The notes: generated from the letters alone by a model not told the origin. A DNA stretch of 27,654 bases from DASRAJ01 sp039920305 (GCA_039920305.1 JBDSEA010000238.1:1-27654), one strand, 5' to 3'; positions 5,289-15,126 are shown, counted from the stretch's first letter. Numbers and translations are program-made.

Positions 5289-7979
5289 ATGAAAAGAATT
5301 TTCCTCGTTTTTGGGCTTTTTTGTTTTTTCTATCAAGGAGTTCAGGCAAAAATTTATTATGTCACCAATAACCACGTAACCGGATATGGATCAATTGGAG
5401 TTGCAATTGATTCAGCAAACAGCCATATTGGCAAAGATTCGATTTATTTCAACATTGCATCCGGTACTATAGAAGCCAGAACTATTACACTTTCAGCCGA
5501 TTCGTTGCTTCCCAATATAAAAGATACCACAGTTATGGATGCAAAAAGCCAGACTGAAGGCAGCCATTTTGGAAATTCTACTGCTAAAATTCAAATTACC
5601 TCATCTGATATGGCAGCTGTAGGGCTCGTAATAGATATAAATGCTAAATACACAGAAATTTATGGTTTATTCATTAATCATTTTTCCAATGGGGTGAAAC
5701 TGCTCGGTGATGACTTTTTCTTTGGATCCATCAATAATGGCAATGTGGTTTCTGACTGTAAGGATATTTGTATCAAAGTTACTGATGTGACCAACGGAAC
5801 ACTCGTAGCAACTTTTGTTGGGGTTGACACCTCCGGTATAACAGGTACATCACCCGATGCCATAGGAATTTTAATTGACAATTCAAAAAAAGTTACCCTC
5901 GGTGGAAAGCAGCCAAACAGCCGAAATGTAATTTCAGGATGTTATATTGGAATAAAAATTTCTGATAGTAAATACATTACCATACAGGGAAATTATGTAG
6001 GTACTGATCTTTATGCAACAGCGGCAGTCCCAAACTTTACTGGTATTCTTGCTACCCAGTCTGCTGACGGCAACACAAAGAACATTACTATTGGCGGAGA
6101 TTCTGCCAAATATCTGAATGTGATATCAGGTAACCTGCAACGGGGACTTGATCTTGCCCTTTCCTCAAGCTTTATTCAGGGAAACATGATTGGAACTGAT
6201 ATTTCAGGCGGATTTAAATTAGGCAATGGCAGTGATGGGGTTTATTTCAGGGGTGGGCCGTTCGAACCCTCCCACGATAATGTGGTAGGTGGAATTAATC
6301 CGGGTGAAGGAAACATTATTGCATATAATGGGGAGGAAGGTGTAGAACTTCAGGATGCCGGAGCCCATAATATAGCCATCCGTGGTAACCGCATGTTCTG
6401 TAATTCCGAATTTGCGGGAGCCGGCGGCATTGTTATTAATGGAGGAAACCAGGGTGTATATCCTCCCACCATCGTGATTGTTTCGAATGACTTTATTTCC
6501 GGAACAAGTTATCCGGGAGCCCTGATTGATATTTATGCAGCAGATTCGTGTATTACCTGCGAAGGTGCAGATTACCTTACTACGATATTGTCAGATTCGA
6601 ATGGCATTTTTGCTTATGGCCTTTCCATCAATGCGAAGGTTACTGTAACAGCTAATGATACCTTTGGAAACTCTTCTGGATTTTCACAATGTGGAGATTC
6701 GTCCAATACATCATGCATTTTCGCTTCCTTTTTTAAATCAAAAAGCAAGGTATGCACCGATGAGGTTCTAACCCTGTCAGATCAAACGATCAGCGTTCCA
6801 GGTGATACTATTATTTCATGGAACTGGTTATTTGGTGATGGTCAAACTTCAGCCGCACAAAATCCCGTGGTAACTTTTTCGCAGGGCGGGGTTTTCGCCA
6901 TAACTTTAATTGCTACCAATACTGCCGGATGCAGTGATACCACGATTGATTCCATTACTGTAAAAGATGGCGTAATTGCCAATTTTGTTGCAGATCAGAA
7001 TGTCTGTTTGGGCACGCCGGTAAATTTTAGTGATAATTCTTCCGCACTTGGAAGCTCTATTATTGTTAAATGGCAGTGGGACCTTGGTGATGGAAACGGC
7101 AGCCTCTTTACTGACTTTCAATATACCTATACCTCACCCGGAGATTACTCTGTTACACTTAACATTATGAATAATAATAATTGCTCAGCATATGCTTATG
7201 ATACCATCACTGTTCATGATTTTCCTACTGCTGATTTTGGTGTATCACCGGATGCATGTGCGGTTACTCCCATTCAGTTTTCTGATTCAACCCTGCCCGC
7301 ATCGGGTTCTACCATCGTTGCATGGCAATGGGATTTTGGTGATGGAGGAACAAGTATGGATCAAAATGCAAGTCACCTCTATACCGCATCAGGAAATTAT
7401 CTGGTTACGCTTATTTCTACTGATAATTTTGGGTGCAGCGATACAACTATTCAGGGCATAACCATATTAACCGGCGCCATCGCGAATTTTGCATGGAATT
7501 CCAATGGGTTAACGGTTAGTTTTATCAATACCTCTACTTTTAATGCTGATTATTCATTGCAGTGGACATTCGGAGACGGAACTACCAGTTCACTCCAGAC
7601 GCCAACCCACACCTACAATGCCTTCGGGTCTTATGAGGTTTGCCTTATTGTAAATGATTTTACCTGCGATATGATTGATACCTTATGCCAGACCGTATTG
7701 ATTACCGGCATTAACAATATCAATGAAAATTCCGGAATTACCGTAATGCCTAATCCTGCTTCCAGTCAGATTACCATCAATCAGCCAGGCTCTGCTGCTC
7801 TTGAAAAGCTGGTTCTGTTTAATACAATGGGGAAAGAAATTATTTTGCCCATCCCATCACCAACACCATTCAATAACATAACCATTCCGCTTCCGTTTTT
7901 GGCGGAAGGAATTTACTGGTTGCAAATAAGCACAACTAAAGCAGTATCAATAAGAAAGCTTGTGATTATGCAAAACTGA
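5289..7979 (+). CDS. secreted parallel beta-helix protein with four PKD domains and T9SS sorting domain
   Basis: This 896-residue secreted protein starts with a Sec signal peptide (MKRIFLVFGLFCFFYQGVQA). Residues ~21-415 form a right-handed beta-helix, marked by recurring N-V-I-S-G and G-N-x-x-G-T-D rungs (NVISG near 213 and 278; GNYVGTD 234-240; GNMIGTD 298-304). A linker domain with CITCEG (420-425) follows. Four PKD domains come next (~477-560, 562-643, 646-727, 730-806), each with an F/L-G-D-G core such as WDFGDGGTS. The end (~815-896: VMPNPASSQITI ... GIYWLQI ... KLVIMQN) is a type A T9SS C-terminal sorting domain. It should cross the outer membrane by T9SS and stay on the surface or be released. 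No catalytic motif is seen; adhesion or polysaccharide binding is only inferred. It is co-directional with its paralogue 31 nt downstream. Confidence 0.9.
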   Translation: MKRIFLVFGLFCFFYQGVQAKIYYVTNNHVTGYGSIGVAIDSANSHIGKDSIYFNIASGTIEARTITLSADSLLPNIKDTTVMDAKSQTEGSHFGNSTAKIQITSSDMAAVGLVIDINAKYTEIYGLFINHFSNGVKLLGDDFFFGSINNGNVVSDCKDICIKVTDVTNGTLVATFVGVDTSGITGTSPDAIGILIDNSKKVTLGGKQPNSRNVISGCYIGIKISDSKYITIQGNYVGTDLYATAAVPNFTGILATQSADGNTKNITIGGDSAKYLNVISGNLQRGLDLALSSSFIQGNMIGTDISGGFKLGNGSDGVYFRGGPFEPSHDNVVGGINPGEGNIIAYNGEEGVELQDAGAHNIAIRGNRMFCNSEFAGAGGIVINGGNQGVYPPTIVIVSNDFISGTSYPGALIDIYAADSCITCEGADYLTTILSDSNGIFAYGLSINAKVTVTANDTFGNSSGFSQCGDSSNTSCIFASFFKSKSKVCTDEVLTLSDQTISVPGDTIISWNWLFGDGQTSAAQNPVVTFSQGGVFAITLIATNTAGCSDTTIDSITVKDGVIANFVADQNVCLGTPVNFSDNSSALGSSIIVKWQWDLGDGNGSLFTDFQYTYTSPGDYSVTLNIMNNNNCSAYAYDTITVHDFPTADFGVSPDACAVTPIQFSDSTLPASGSTIVAWQWDFGDGGTSMDQNASHLYTASGNYLVTLISTDNFGCSDTTIQGITILTGAIANFAWNSNGLTVSFINTSTFNADYSLQWTFGDGTTSSLQTPTHTYNAFGSYEVCLIVNDFTCDMIDTLCQTVLITGINNINENSGITVMPNPASSQITINQPGSAALEKLVLFNTMGKEIILPIPSPTPFNNITIPLPFLAEGIYWLQISTTKAVSIRKLVIMQN

Positions 7980-8010
7980 TCAGCTGATTTATTACCAAAA
8001 AACACAGGTT

Positions 8011-10410
8011 ATGAAACAAAATTTACCCATTTTTATAGTGGTTTGTATGCTATTTGCGCTTGTGGCACAGGCGAACGTATACACGGTATCAACCAATGCC
8101 AACAGTGGCATCGGAACGCTTCGTCAAGCCATAAGTGATGCTAATAACCACATTGGACCTGATTCTATTAAATTCAATATAATGGATTCTTCCGTAACCG
8201 GAAGAACCATCATTCTTAATTCCGCATTGCCTTCGATTTCAGAACAACTTATTATTGATGGCACTTCACAAAACAAAGGCCCTGCTTTTGGGATTTCATT
8301 TACAAAAATCTTGGTGACTGCTTCCATCAGCATACCTCAATGCTTTAATATTAATGCTGATAATTGTGAGATTTATGGATTATTCATCACCGGTTTTCAA
8401 ATGGGGATTCTTGTAAATAATGCCTACTCCCAGATCGGGGGAATTAATAAAGGAAATGTCCTGGTCTCTTGTTCATCTGCGTGCATTAAACTGCAAAGCA
8501 CCGATCATTCAGCTATAGTCGGTAACCTTGTGGGTGTTGACACTTCCGGAAACATTGGTGCCGGCCTTGCAGGCAATGGCATTGAACTGAGTAACAGCTA
8601 TGCCATAACCATTGGAGGACACAGCTCCTCATCCAGTAATGTTATTTCAGGGAATAGCTATGGAGTGAAACTCGACAATTCCCAATATTGCACAATCAAT
8701 GGAAATTTTATCGGCACCCTTGCCGATGGCATAACAGTAAGGGCAAATCAATACGGCATAAAAGCAAACGGATCGAATATTAACATTGAGATAGGCGGAG
8801 ATACGCTTTTCAAAAGGAATATTATTTCAGGAAATACTTCATCAGGCATTTACGGATATTTTGATCTTTCCAGTATTCAGGGAAATTATATCGGAACTGA
8901 TCTTACAGGAACAACTTCGCTTGGTAATGGTGATTACGGCATTTATCTGAGGGAGGGATCATCTGATAATCTCATTGGAGGTGAAACTGAATTTGCTTCG
9001 AACCTTGTTGCATATAACGGGCAGGAAGCAATCACTTTCGAGGCATCAAATTGTATTAAAAATACTGTTCGTCGTAATATCACATTCTGTAATTCACAAA
9101 CTCTTGGCAACGGCGGACTTAATTTCAATAATGGTGATAATCATCTGGATCCACCGCAGCTTATAATAGCGAATTCAACAGGTGTAAGCGGATTAACCTA
9201 TCCCTCTGGTATTCTGGATATTTACCAGGATGATACCTGCACCCATTGTGAAGGGCGGTTGCTGATCAGCTCAGTTAATGCGGGCGCCAATGGAGTTTTC
9301 GTTTATATCGGATCCCTTAGCGGCACTATTACCGCAACCGTAACCGATACAAGCGGAAACACATCAGAATACACTGCCTGTACTCCTGCGGATAACATTA
9401 CATGCATTGCAGGGCAATTCACAACCGTTCCCGCCGGTATTTGCACCGGAACTACAATAAGCTTTATAGATGAAACGGTGACTCAACCCGGCTCGGCTCT
9501 ACAAAGCTGGCAATGGTCATTTGGCGACGGCGGAACATCCGTCCAGCAATTCCCTGACTATGTTTATTCTATTAACGGCACTTTTACCATTACGCTGATT
9601 GTAACCAATAACCTGAGTTGCAGTGATACTGCCTCACTAACAGTTATTGTTACTGGTGCTCCTGTATCGTCATTCAATGTTATTGCTGAGTCGTGCGTAG
9701 GCTCCCAGGTTAGCTTTAATGATCAGTCAACAGCAGGTAATGGTGCCACGCTAACATCATGGCAATGGGATTTTGGTGATGGTGGAAGCGCAAATATTCA
9801 AAACCCAACTCACACTTTTAACCTGCTGGGTACTTATACCATTACCCTCACTGCTACAAACAGCAATGGCTGTATTGATGAGTCTTCAGGAACAATCAAT
9901 ATCATCAGCCAGCCTGTAGCTGATTTCAGCTTTACTCAAGCAGGATTGCAGGTAAGCTTTACCAACAACTCATCCAGCAGCGGACACAAATCCTATTTAT
10001 GGAATTTTGGTGATGGTGTTTTCAGCAATGCGACCGATCCCACCCATATTTATAGTGACTTTGCAGTATATTCTGTATGCCTGAGTGTTTATGATTCACT
10101 TTGCAATACAACCGATTCACTTTGCCAGTTGATTGACCTGCCTGATGGCAACGTAAATATAATGATTGAACCGCTTATTTATTCTCCGAATCCGGTGAAT
10201 GATGTGCTTACAATTTCAGGAATTTCATTTTCTGAACCCCCGCTAGTTTGTATTTATGATTTGTGGGGAAGGAAACTCCGGCAACAGTTTTTACCTGTTT
10301 CACTCACTCCGTTTCAGTTGAATGTGCAATCATTGAACGAAGGAACATACCTTCTTGAAATAAAGAAGAATGAGATGAAAATCACCTTTAGAATCGCAGT
10401 AATGCATTAA
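8011..10410 (+). CDS. secreted parallel beta-helix protein with three PKD domains and T9SS sorting domain (paralogue)
   Basis: This 799-residue protein has the same plan as the preceding gene. It has a signal peptide (to ~VAQA, residue 21), then the opening YTVSTNANSGIGTLRQAI and a beta-helix to ~400. The rungs are regular: NVISGNSYG, NIISGNTSSG, GNYIGTDLTG. A linker with CTHCEG (410-415) matches the CITCEG of the neighbour. Three PKD domains follow (~466-547, 551-632, 635-708) with SFGDGG, DFGDGG and NFGDGV. The T9SS sorting domain is ~722-799 (YSPNPVNDVLTI ... GTYLLEIKK ... RIAVMH). The pair most likely arose by tandem duplication, with one PKD unit gained or lost. The 31-nt gap suggests one transcript, ending at the hairpin at 10454. 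The specific ligand is unknown. Confidence 0.9.
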   Translation: MKQNLPIFIVVCMLFALVAQANVYTVSTNANSGIGTLRQAISDANNHIGPDSIKFNIMDSSVTGRTIILNSALPSISEQLIIDGTSQNKGPAFGISFTKILVTASISIPQCFNINADNCEIYGLFITGFQMGILVNNAYSQIGGINKGNVLVSCSSACIKLQSTDHSAIVGNLVGVDTSGNIGAGLAGNGIELSNSYAITIGGHSSSSSNVISGNSYGVKLDNSQYCTINGNFIGTLADGITVRANQYGIKANGSNINIEIGGDTLFKRNIISGNTSSGIYGYFDLSSIQGNYIGTDLTGTTSLGNGDYGIYLREGSSDNLIGGETEFASNLVAYNGQEAITFEASNCIKNTVRRNITFCNSQTLGNGGLNFNNGDNHLDPPQLIIANSTGVSGLTYPSGILDIYQDDTCTHCEGRLLISSVNAGANGVFVYIGSLSGTITATVTDTSGNTSEYTACTPADNITCIAGQFTTVPAGICTGTTISFIDETVTQPGSALQSWQWSFGDGGTSVQQFPDYVYSINGTFTITLIVTNNLSCSDTASLTVIVTGAPVSSFNVIAESCVGSQVSFNDQSTAGNGATLTSWQWDFGDGGSANIQNPTHTFNLLGTYTITLTATNSNGCIDESSGTINIISQPVADFSFTQAGLQVSFTNNSSSSGHKSYLWNFGDGVFSNATDPTHIYSDFAVYSVCLSVYDSLCNTTDSLCQLIDLPDGNVNIMIEPLIYSPNPVNDVLTISGISFSEPPLVCIYDLWGRKLRQQFLPVSLTPFQLNVQSLNEGTYLLEIKKNEMKITFRIAVMH

Positions 10411-10453
10411 CCTGCTTTTAGTGCTGGAAAAGACATTCATGAACCGCCAGTAT

Positions 10454-10490
10454 GCAATAGCATTTCAACAAAATGCTATTGCTATTTTCT
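10454..10490 (+). terminator. terminator after the beta-helix gene pair
   Basis: GCAATAGCATTT (10454-10465) and AAATGCTATTGC (10471-10482) form a perfect 12-bp stem with a 5-nt loop, followed by the T-rich stretch TATTTTCT. Confidence 0.8.
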
Positions 10491-10615
10491 CGTTCTCTAA
10501 TAAATATCAGACTTAGCCAATCCTGAAAACAGAATTCACATTTCAATATTAATCCTGAGCTTCTGTTAACCCTGCTTGGAAATTAATCACACTCCTGATC
10601 TTCATTTCTTGTTTC

Positions 10616-10623
10616 TACATTTG
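10616..10623 (+). promoter_or_regulatory. -7 promoter box of the porin gene
   Basis: TACATTTG matches TAnnTTTG exactly and ends 19 nt before the ATG at 10643. No clear TTTG lies 17-23 nt upstream. Confidence 0.45.
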
Positions 10624-10642
10624 CCGCTCAAATATTATCCCC

Positions 10643-12019
10643 ATGAAAAACTTGCTGTACAAAGGCATTTACATCACATTCATTATTTCCTTTTTGCTTC
10701 CGGTCGTGCTATTATTTACGGCAAAATCTGTAACCGCCCAGACAATTTCGGTTTCAGCCATCATTCGGCCGCGCTTTGAAGTCCAGTACGGCTACAGGGT
10801 ACCGCCGGATACTTCATCTACAGCACAGGTACTTGTTTCGCAGAGAACCCGGTTGAATGTTGCTTACAACAGTGATCGCTTCAATGCCTTCATAAGCATT
10901 CAGGATGCAAGGGTTTGGGGCGATGAGCCCTTTGCAACCGATGCACCTTCGTTCGGGTTACACGAAGCCTGGGGACAATATAACTTCAGCCAGAAGGCAG
11001 GGCTGAAAGTGGGCCGCCAGGAATTTGCCTATGACAACAAGCGATTGCTTACCAACGGAGAATGGCCGCAGCAATCGCGTGCTTACGATGCCGCAGTTCT
11101 TAAGCTTAACCTTGCCCACGGATGGAAGATGGATGCGGCAGGGTCATTCAATCAGGCAACACAAAACAGCTTGGCGAATCCGCCCGGTTTCGGCAGCTTC
11201 TATCCCGGTTCTAATTATAAGACCCTCGATTTCATCTGGGTCAATAAAACAAAAACAGATTCCTTCTACAAATACAACATTTCCGGCTTGGTAATGGGCG
11301 AGGGCTACCAGCAGGGCATTACCGGCTTTAAGGATAGCAGCTTAAAAATGCGCTACACCTATGGCATCAATAGCAGCTATGATCATCACCGCTGGGGAAT
11401 CAACTTTGAAGCATATGGACAAAGCGGAGATACGCGTTTTATAAACCAGAGCGGAATCAGTATTCCTGATTCCTTTCAAACAGTGAAGGCCTTTTTCTTT
11501 TCTGTGAATCCATGGGTAGCAACCGGCAATTTTATCATCGGTGTTGCAACGGATTACATGTCGGGAAGCAATGCGTTTGATTCATCTGATGTCACACACA
11601 TGTTCAACCCGCAGTATGGGGCCAATGACAGGTTTTATGGTAAAATCGATCTGTTCTTCAACATGCCCGCCGATACACGCAATGCCGGTTTGATTGATAA
11701 CTATTTAACGCTTCGCTATCTCTATAAGAAGTGGAATTTTGGATTTGAAGGTCACTACTACCTGCTGGCAAATGAAGTCGAGGATATAGAAAACCCGGGA
11801 CAACCGCTCGACAAGAAACTGGGATCTGAGCTTGACTTTTCTGCAATCAAGGACATTACAAAGGATGTAAACATCAATACAGGCGTGGCAGTATTTTTTC
11901 CCACACGCTCAATGGAGTTTGTAAAAAGCGCAGCATTCTCACAACTGGGTGGTCCCACCATCACCGGTTTTTACTTCTATCTCCAGCTTACCTTTAAACC
12001 TGTATTCTTCAGCAAGTAA
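10643..12019 (+). CDS. outer-membrane beta-barrel protein, alginate-export-like porin
   Basis: This 458-residue protein has a long N-terminal signal (hydrophobic ~10-26, cleavage likely after SVTA, residue 32). The mature part alternates polar and aromatic residues as outer-membrane strands do. Examples are VSAIIRPRFEVQYGYR, FNAFISIQDARVWG and AGLKVGRQEFAYDNKRLL, and the last strand is FYFYLQLTFKPVFF. The stretch RTRLNVAY ... QDARVWG ... LHEAWGQYNF ... GLKVGRQEFAYD is typical of the alginate-export/AlgE-like family of monomeric barrels, many of which are of unknown substrate. It has its own promoter and is separated from the T9SS pair by a terminator, so it is not in their operon. The barrel call is firm; alginate as substrate is not supported by any neighbouring gene. 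Confidence 0.75.
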   Translation: MKNLLYKGIYITFIISFLLPVVLLFTAKSVTAQTISVSAIIRPRFEVQYGYRVPPDTSSTAQVLVSQRTRLNVAYNSDRFNAFISIQDARVWGDEPFATDAPSFGLHEAWGQYNFSQKAGLKVGRQEFAYDNKRLLTNGEWPQQSRAYDAAVLKLNLAHGWKMDAAGSFNQATQNSLANPPGFGSFYPGSNYKTLDFIWVNKTKTDSFYKYNISGLVMGEGYQQGITGFKDSSLKMRYTYGINSSYDHHRWGINFEAYGQSGDTRFINQSGISIPDSFQTVKAFFFSVNPWVATGNFIIGVATDYMSGSNAFDSSDVTHMFNPQYGANDRFYGKIDLFFNMPADTRNAGLIDNYLTLRYLYKKWNFGFEGHYYLLANEVEDIENPGQPLDKKLGSELDFSAIKDITKDVNINTGVAVFFPTRSMEFVKSAAFSQLGGPTITGFYFYLQLTFKPVFFSK

Positions 12020-12598
12020 CCGGTTTGATAATTAAGAAAACTTCAACGCTCTGCCAGATAGCTGTTTCAATAATCTTTCTCTTCTGAAAAGCACCGCAAA
12101 GGGGTAAGAGCAACCGGCAATCCCTGCAAATTACCTGATCTCCGTAGCAATAAACGGTTAGTGAAATTGAAACATTCATTAAGCCTTATAGTAATCATTG
12201 CTTTATAATGAGGGAACTCATAAATATGCTCCTGTTTCAGTGTGGTGACAGAAAAAACTGATGGTGGTTTTCCTTTTTTTAAAATTTCTACTGTTGATAC
12301 TTATCCGGCTCCTATGAATTTCAAAACAGAAAATCGGAGAAAGAATTTTTATTCAGATTAAAGTACAAAAATCCATTTCGTTGAAAGCCTTATAGGAAAA
12401 TGATTTCAGCCTGGTAATAAAAATGGATCAAGCGCAGATGCTTGATGATGCTTCATTCTGAAAAAATATCTTTAAAAAGATGCCGCACAAATGTGAATTG
12501 TAATTTCCATGATAAAGTCAAGGGGTTCAGATTAATTTTTTAAATATTTTTTAGCAGAAGTTTGTCGGGTTGTTGAAAACAATTTTAATAGTTTTAGA
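12020..12598. other. long intergenic gap before dnaA, no gene recognised
   Basis: These 579 nt hold only very short reading frames (under ~20 codons) without start context. There is no tRNA, no strong terminator and no cluster of TTATCCACA-type DnaA boxes; one TTATCCGGC near 12300 is a poor match. The decamer AGCCTTATAG occurs twice (near 12181 and 12387). A small palindrome ATCTTT-AA-AAAGAT lies near 12468. A TTTG at 12561 and TAGTTTTA at 12589 could be a weak dnaA promoter, but the 24-nt spacing is long. Confidence 0.5.
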
Positions 12599-12646
12599 AT
12601 GGCTAACAGTTTAAATTCACCCACCACACAAACCAATGAAAAAATT

Positions 12647-14080
12647 ATGACGAGAACAGCAGAAGAAGTCTGGAAAAATTGTTTGAAGATTGTAAAGGAC
12701 AACGTGAATGTCCAAAGCTATAAAACCTGGTTTGAGCCTATCAAGCCGGTTAAACTCGAAAAAAATATTTTGACGATACAGGTACCCAGCCAGTTTTTTT
12801 ACGAATGGCTTGAAGAGCATTATATCACACTGCTCAGCAAAACCATTAAGCGGGAGCTTGATAAAAACTCGCGGCTTGAATACCAGATCGTCATGGATAA
12901 TTCTACATCGCACCAGGCTCCGTACACTGTAAATATTCCTACTTACAAAACAGGTGAGAATAAAAACCCGGAGCTGATGGCGCCTGTTGCTCTTGGAAGG
13001 GAGATCAAAAACCCCTTTGTTATACCCGGATTAAAAAAGGTACAGATTGATTCACAGCTTAACATTAACTATTCATTCGATACCCTGGTTGAAGGTGATT
13101 GCAATCGCCTGGCGCGCTCTGCCGGCTGGGCAGTTTCAGGAAAGCCCGGGGGAACATCCTTTAATCCTTTGGTGGTTCACTCAGGAGTGGGACTTGGTAA
13201 AACACATTTGCTTCATGCAGTCGGCAACCAGGTGAAGGTGAACTTCCCTGATAAAACAGTGCTGTATGTTCCTTCTGAAAAATTCACAAATCAGTTTATT
13301 GACTATCTGAAAAATAATTCTGTTAATGAGTTCATTCACTTTTATCAGATGGTGGATGTGCTCCTGGTTGACGATATTCAGTTCTTCGCCAACAAGGACC
13401 GAACACAGGATATTTTCTTTCACATCTTCAACCACCTGCATCAATCCGGAAAGCAGATTATACTCTCTTCTGACCGCTCTCCACGGGACCTGGAAGGGAT
13501 AGAAGAACGATTGCTGTCACGCTTTAAAATGGGACTTACCACTGATCTTGCCATTCCTGACTTTGAAACCCGCATGGCCATTCTTGAAAAGAAAATGTAT
13601 GCTGATGGCATTGAGCTGCCACATGACGTGGTTGAGTTTGTTGCGTACAATGTGAGCTCAAATGTGCGTGAGCTTGAAGGAGCGATGATCTCATTGCTCG
13701 CACAATCCTCACTGAACAAAAAAGAAATTGATCTTGATACTGCAAAGAAGATCATTAAGAATTTTGTGAAGAATGTATCCCGTGAGGTTTCCATTGAATT
13801 TATTCAGAAAGCAGTCTGTGAATATTTTAGTGTACCCCAGGAAAAGCTGAAAGAAAAAACACGCAAGCGGCAGATCGTGCAGGCACGGCAGCTGTCAATG
13901 TACCTCGCAAAAAACTTTACAAAAAATTCTTTGAAGGTGATTGGTAAGCATTTTGGGGGAAGAGACCATTCCACTGTAATTCACAGCTGCCAGGCTGTTC
14001 GCGACCTTATGGATACTGACAGAGAATTCAAGGAATCAGTGCTTGATATCGAAAAGAAAATACAACTGAGTATTTCGTAA
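12647..14080 (+). CDS. dnaA: chromosomal replication initiator protein DnaA
   Basis: DnaA binds origin boxes and opens the duplex to start replication. Domain I matches the Bacteroidota type: VWKNCLKIVKDNV, YKTWFEPIKPV and QVPSQFFYEWLEEHY. Domain III is AAA+ with Walker A GVGLGKTH and Walker B VDVLLVDDIQFF, then sensor LSSDRSPRDL and the arginine-finger region EERLLSRFKMG. Domain IV has the DnaA signature GKHFGGRDHSTVIHS. The frame is open from an ATG at 12599 (493 aa). I prefer the ATG at 12647 (477 aa) because MTRTAEEVWKNCL matches where relatives begin, and a possible -7 box at 12589-12596 would put the transcript start after 12599. A bidirectional terminator follows. Confidence 0.95.
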   Translation: MTRTAEEVWKNCLKIVKDNVNVQSYKTWFEPIKPVKLEKNILTIQVPSQFFYEWLEEHYITLLSKTIKRELDKNSRLEYQIVMDNSTSHQAPYTVNIPTYKTGENKNPELMAPVALGREIKNPFVIPGLKKVQIDSQLNINYSFDTLVEGDCNRLARSAGWAVSGKPGGTSFNPLVVHSGVGLGKTHLLHAVGNQVKVNFPDKTVLYVPSEKFTNQFIDYLKNNSVNEFIHFYQMVDVLLVDDIQFFANKDRTQDIFFHIFNHLHQSGKQIILSSDRSPRDLEGIEERLLSRFKMGLTTDLAIPDFETRMAILEKKMYADGIELPHDVVEFVAYNVSSNVRELEGAMISLLAQSSLNKKEIDLDTAKKIIKNFVKNVSREVSIEFIQKAVCEYFSVPQEKLKEKTRKRQIVQARQLSMYLAKNFTKNSLKVIGKHFGGRDHSTVIHSCQAVRDLMDTDREFKESVLDIEKKIQLSIS

Positions 14081-14097
14081 GCAGGAATGCTGCAAAT

Positions 14098-14134
14098 AAA
14101 AAGAGCTGCAAATAAATTTTTTGCAGCTCTTTTT
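14098..14134. terminator. bidirectional terminator between dnaA and trhO
   Basis: AAAAAGAGCTGCAAA (14098-14112) and TTTGCAGCTCTTTTT (14120-14134) form a perfect 15-bp stem with a 7-nt loop. T runs occur on the 3' side in both readings, so it can end both converging genes. Confidence 0.92.
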
Positions 14135-14217
14135 ATTATACTAAATAAGAAGTCAGTAATGAAATTAAAGCACAGCTGCATAACAGGCTTGATACCACTT
14201 AATGAGCAGGGTAATCC

Positions 14218-15126
14218 TCAATTAATTCGCTTCTGATAAAATCCGGTTCCGTCATACGTACGCTTGCCGGGGTTCTGCCTGCATGATTCACTACAGCAAC
14301 CTTCCATTTTCCAGCCGCAATCTTCACAAAGAATAAAATGATTGTTACATTCATCATCTGCACAATTGATAAATCGTGAAGAAGGCTTTCCGCAATGAAA
14401 GCAATTTGAAATCACAGAGGGGTTTACGGTGTTTACATCCACAGTAATCCGGTTATCAAAAACGTAGCATTTACCTTCAAAATCCTTTCCGCCCGCTTCT
14501 TTACCATAACCGATGATGCCGCCCTGCAGATGATAAACTTCATTGAACCCGCTTTGAATAAGGTAGGCTGTAGCTTTCTCGCAACGTATCCCGCCTGTGC
14601 AGTATGCCAGCACTTTTTTGTCCTTGTATTTTTTCAATTCATTAAGATGCTGAGGAATATCACGGAAGTGTGTGATCGGAAGGGTAACAGCGTTTTTGAA
14701 TTTTCCCACCTTCCATTCTACTTCATTTCTGAAGTCAATCAATACCACATCCGGCTCATCTTTCTTTTTCAGCCATTCTCCGGAATCAAGATATTTTCCC
14801 ACGTGCTTCCAAACATTTATATTTTCAACTCCGAAATGGACAATCTCTTTCTTGTAACGGACATGCATTTTAGAAAATGAAATTTTTTCTTCCGCATCCG
14901 ATTTAAAAATTATATCGCTGAATCGAACATCGGATTTCAGATGCTGCATATACTTGTCTGCCAGTTCAGCAGTTCCTGAAACGGTGCCATTTATTCCTTC
15001 TTCCGCGATCAGAATTCTTCCTTTCAAGCCGAGTGAATTGCAAAATTTCAGATGTTGAGCAGTTAACTGCTCAGCGTCGGCAATTAGCACGTATTTATAA
15101 AAAAGAAGTGTTTTAAAAAGGGTCAT
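14218..15126 (-). CDS. trhO: tRNA uridine-34 hydroxylase, rhodanese family
   Basis: TrhO (formerly YceA) makes 5-hydroxyuridine at the wobble base of tRNA using oxygen. The 302-residue protein has the N-terminal ferredoxin-like domain, with family motif GLKGRILIAEEGINGTVSG (33-51). The rhodanese domain (~125-215) has active-site Cys176 in AYCTGGIRCEKA. The Cys-rich C-terminal region (NCFHCGK, CADDEC, LCEDCG, CCSESCRQ) probably binds zinc. The frame stays open to a TTG at 15195, but the ATG at 15126 gives the start expected for the family (MTLFKTLLFYKYV). It is preceded by the MNT pseudogene on the opposite strand. Confidence 0.93.
   Translation of the reverse strand: MTLFKTLLFYKYVLIADAEQLTAQHLKFCNSLGLKGRILIAEEGINGTVSGTAELADKYMQHLKSDVRFSDIIFKSDAEEKISFSKMHVRYKKEIVHFGVENINVWKHVGKYLDSGEWLKKKDEPDVVLIDFRNEVEWKVGKFKNAVTLPITHFRDIPQHLNELKKYKDKKVLAYCTGGIRCEKATAYLIQSGFNEVYHLQGGIIGYGKEAGGKDFEGKCYVFDNRITVDVNTVNPSVISNCFHCGKPSSRFINCADDECNNHFILCEDCGWKMEGCCSESCRQNPGKRTYDGTGFYQKRIN

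Noticed and set aside
5289..12019. T9SS pair plus porin as one polysaccharide-use locus
   Set aside because: No SusC/SusD, glycoside hydrolase, lyase or regulator is present, and a perfect terminator plus a new -7 box separate the porin from the pair.
12020..12598. Replication origin next to dnaA
   Set aside because: No cluster of TTATCCACA-like boxes and no clear AT-rich unwinding block with ordered repeats; in this phylum oriC is often not beside dnaA.
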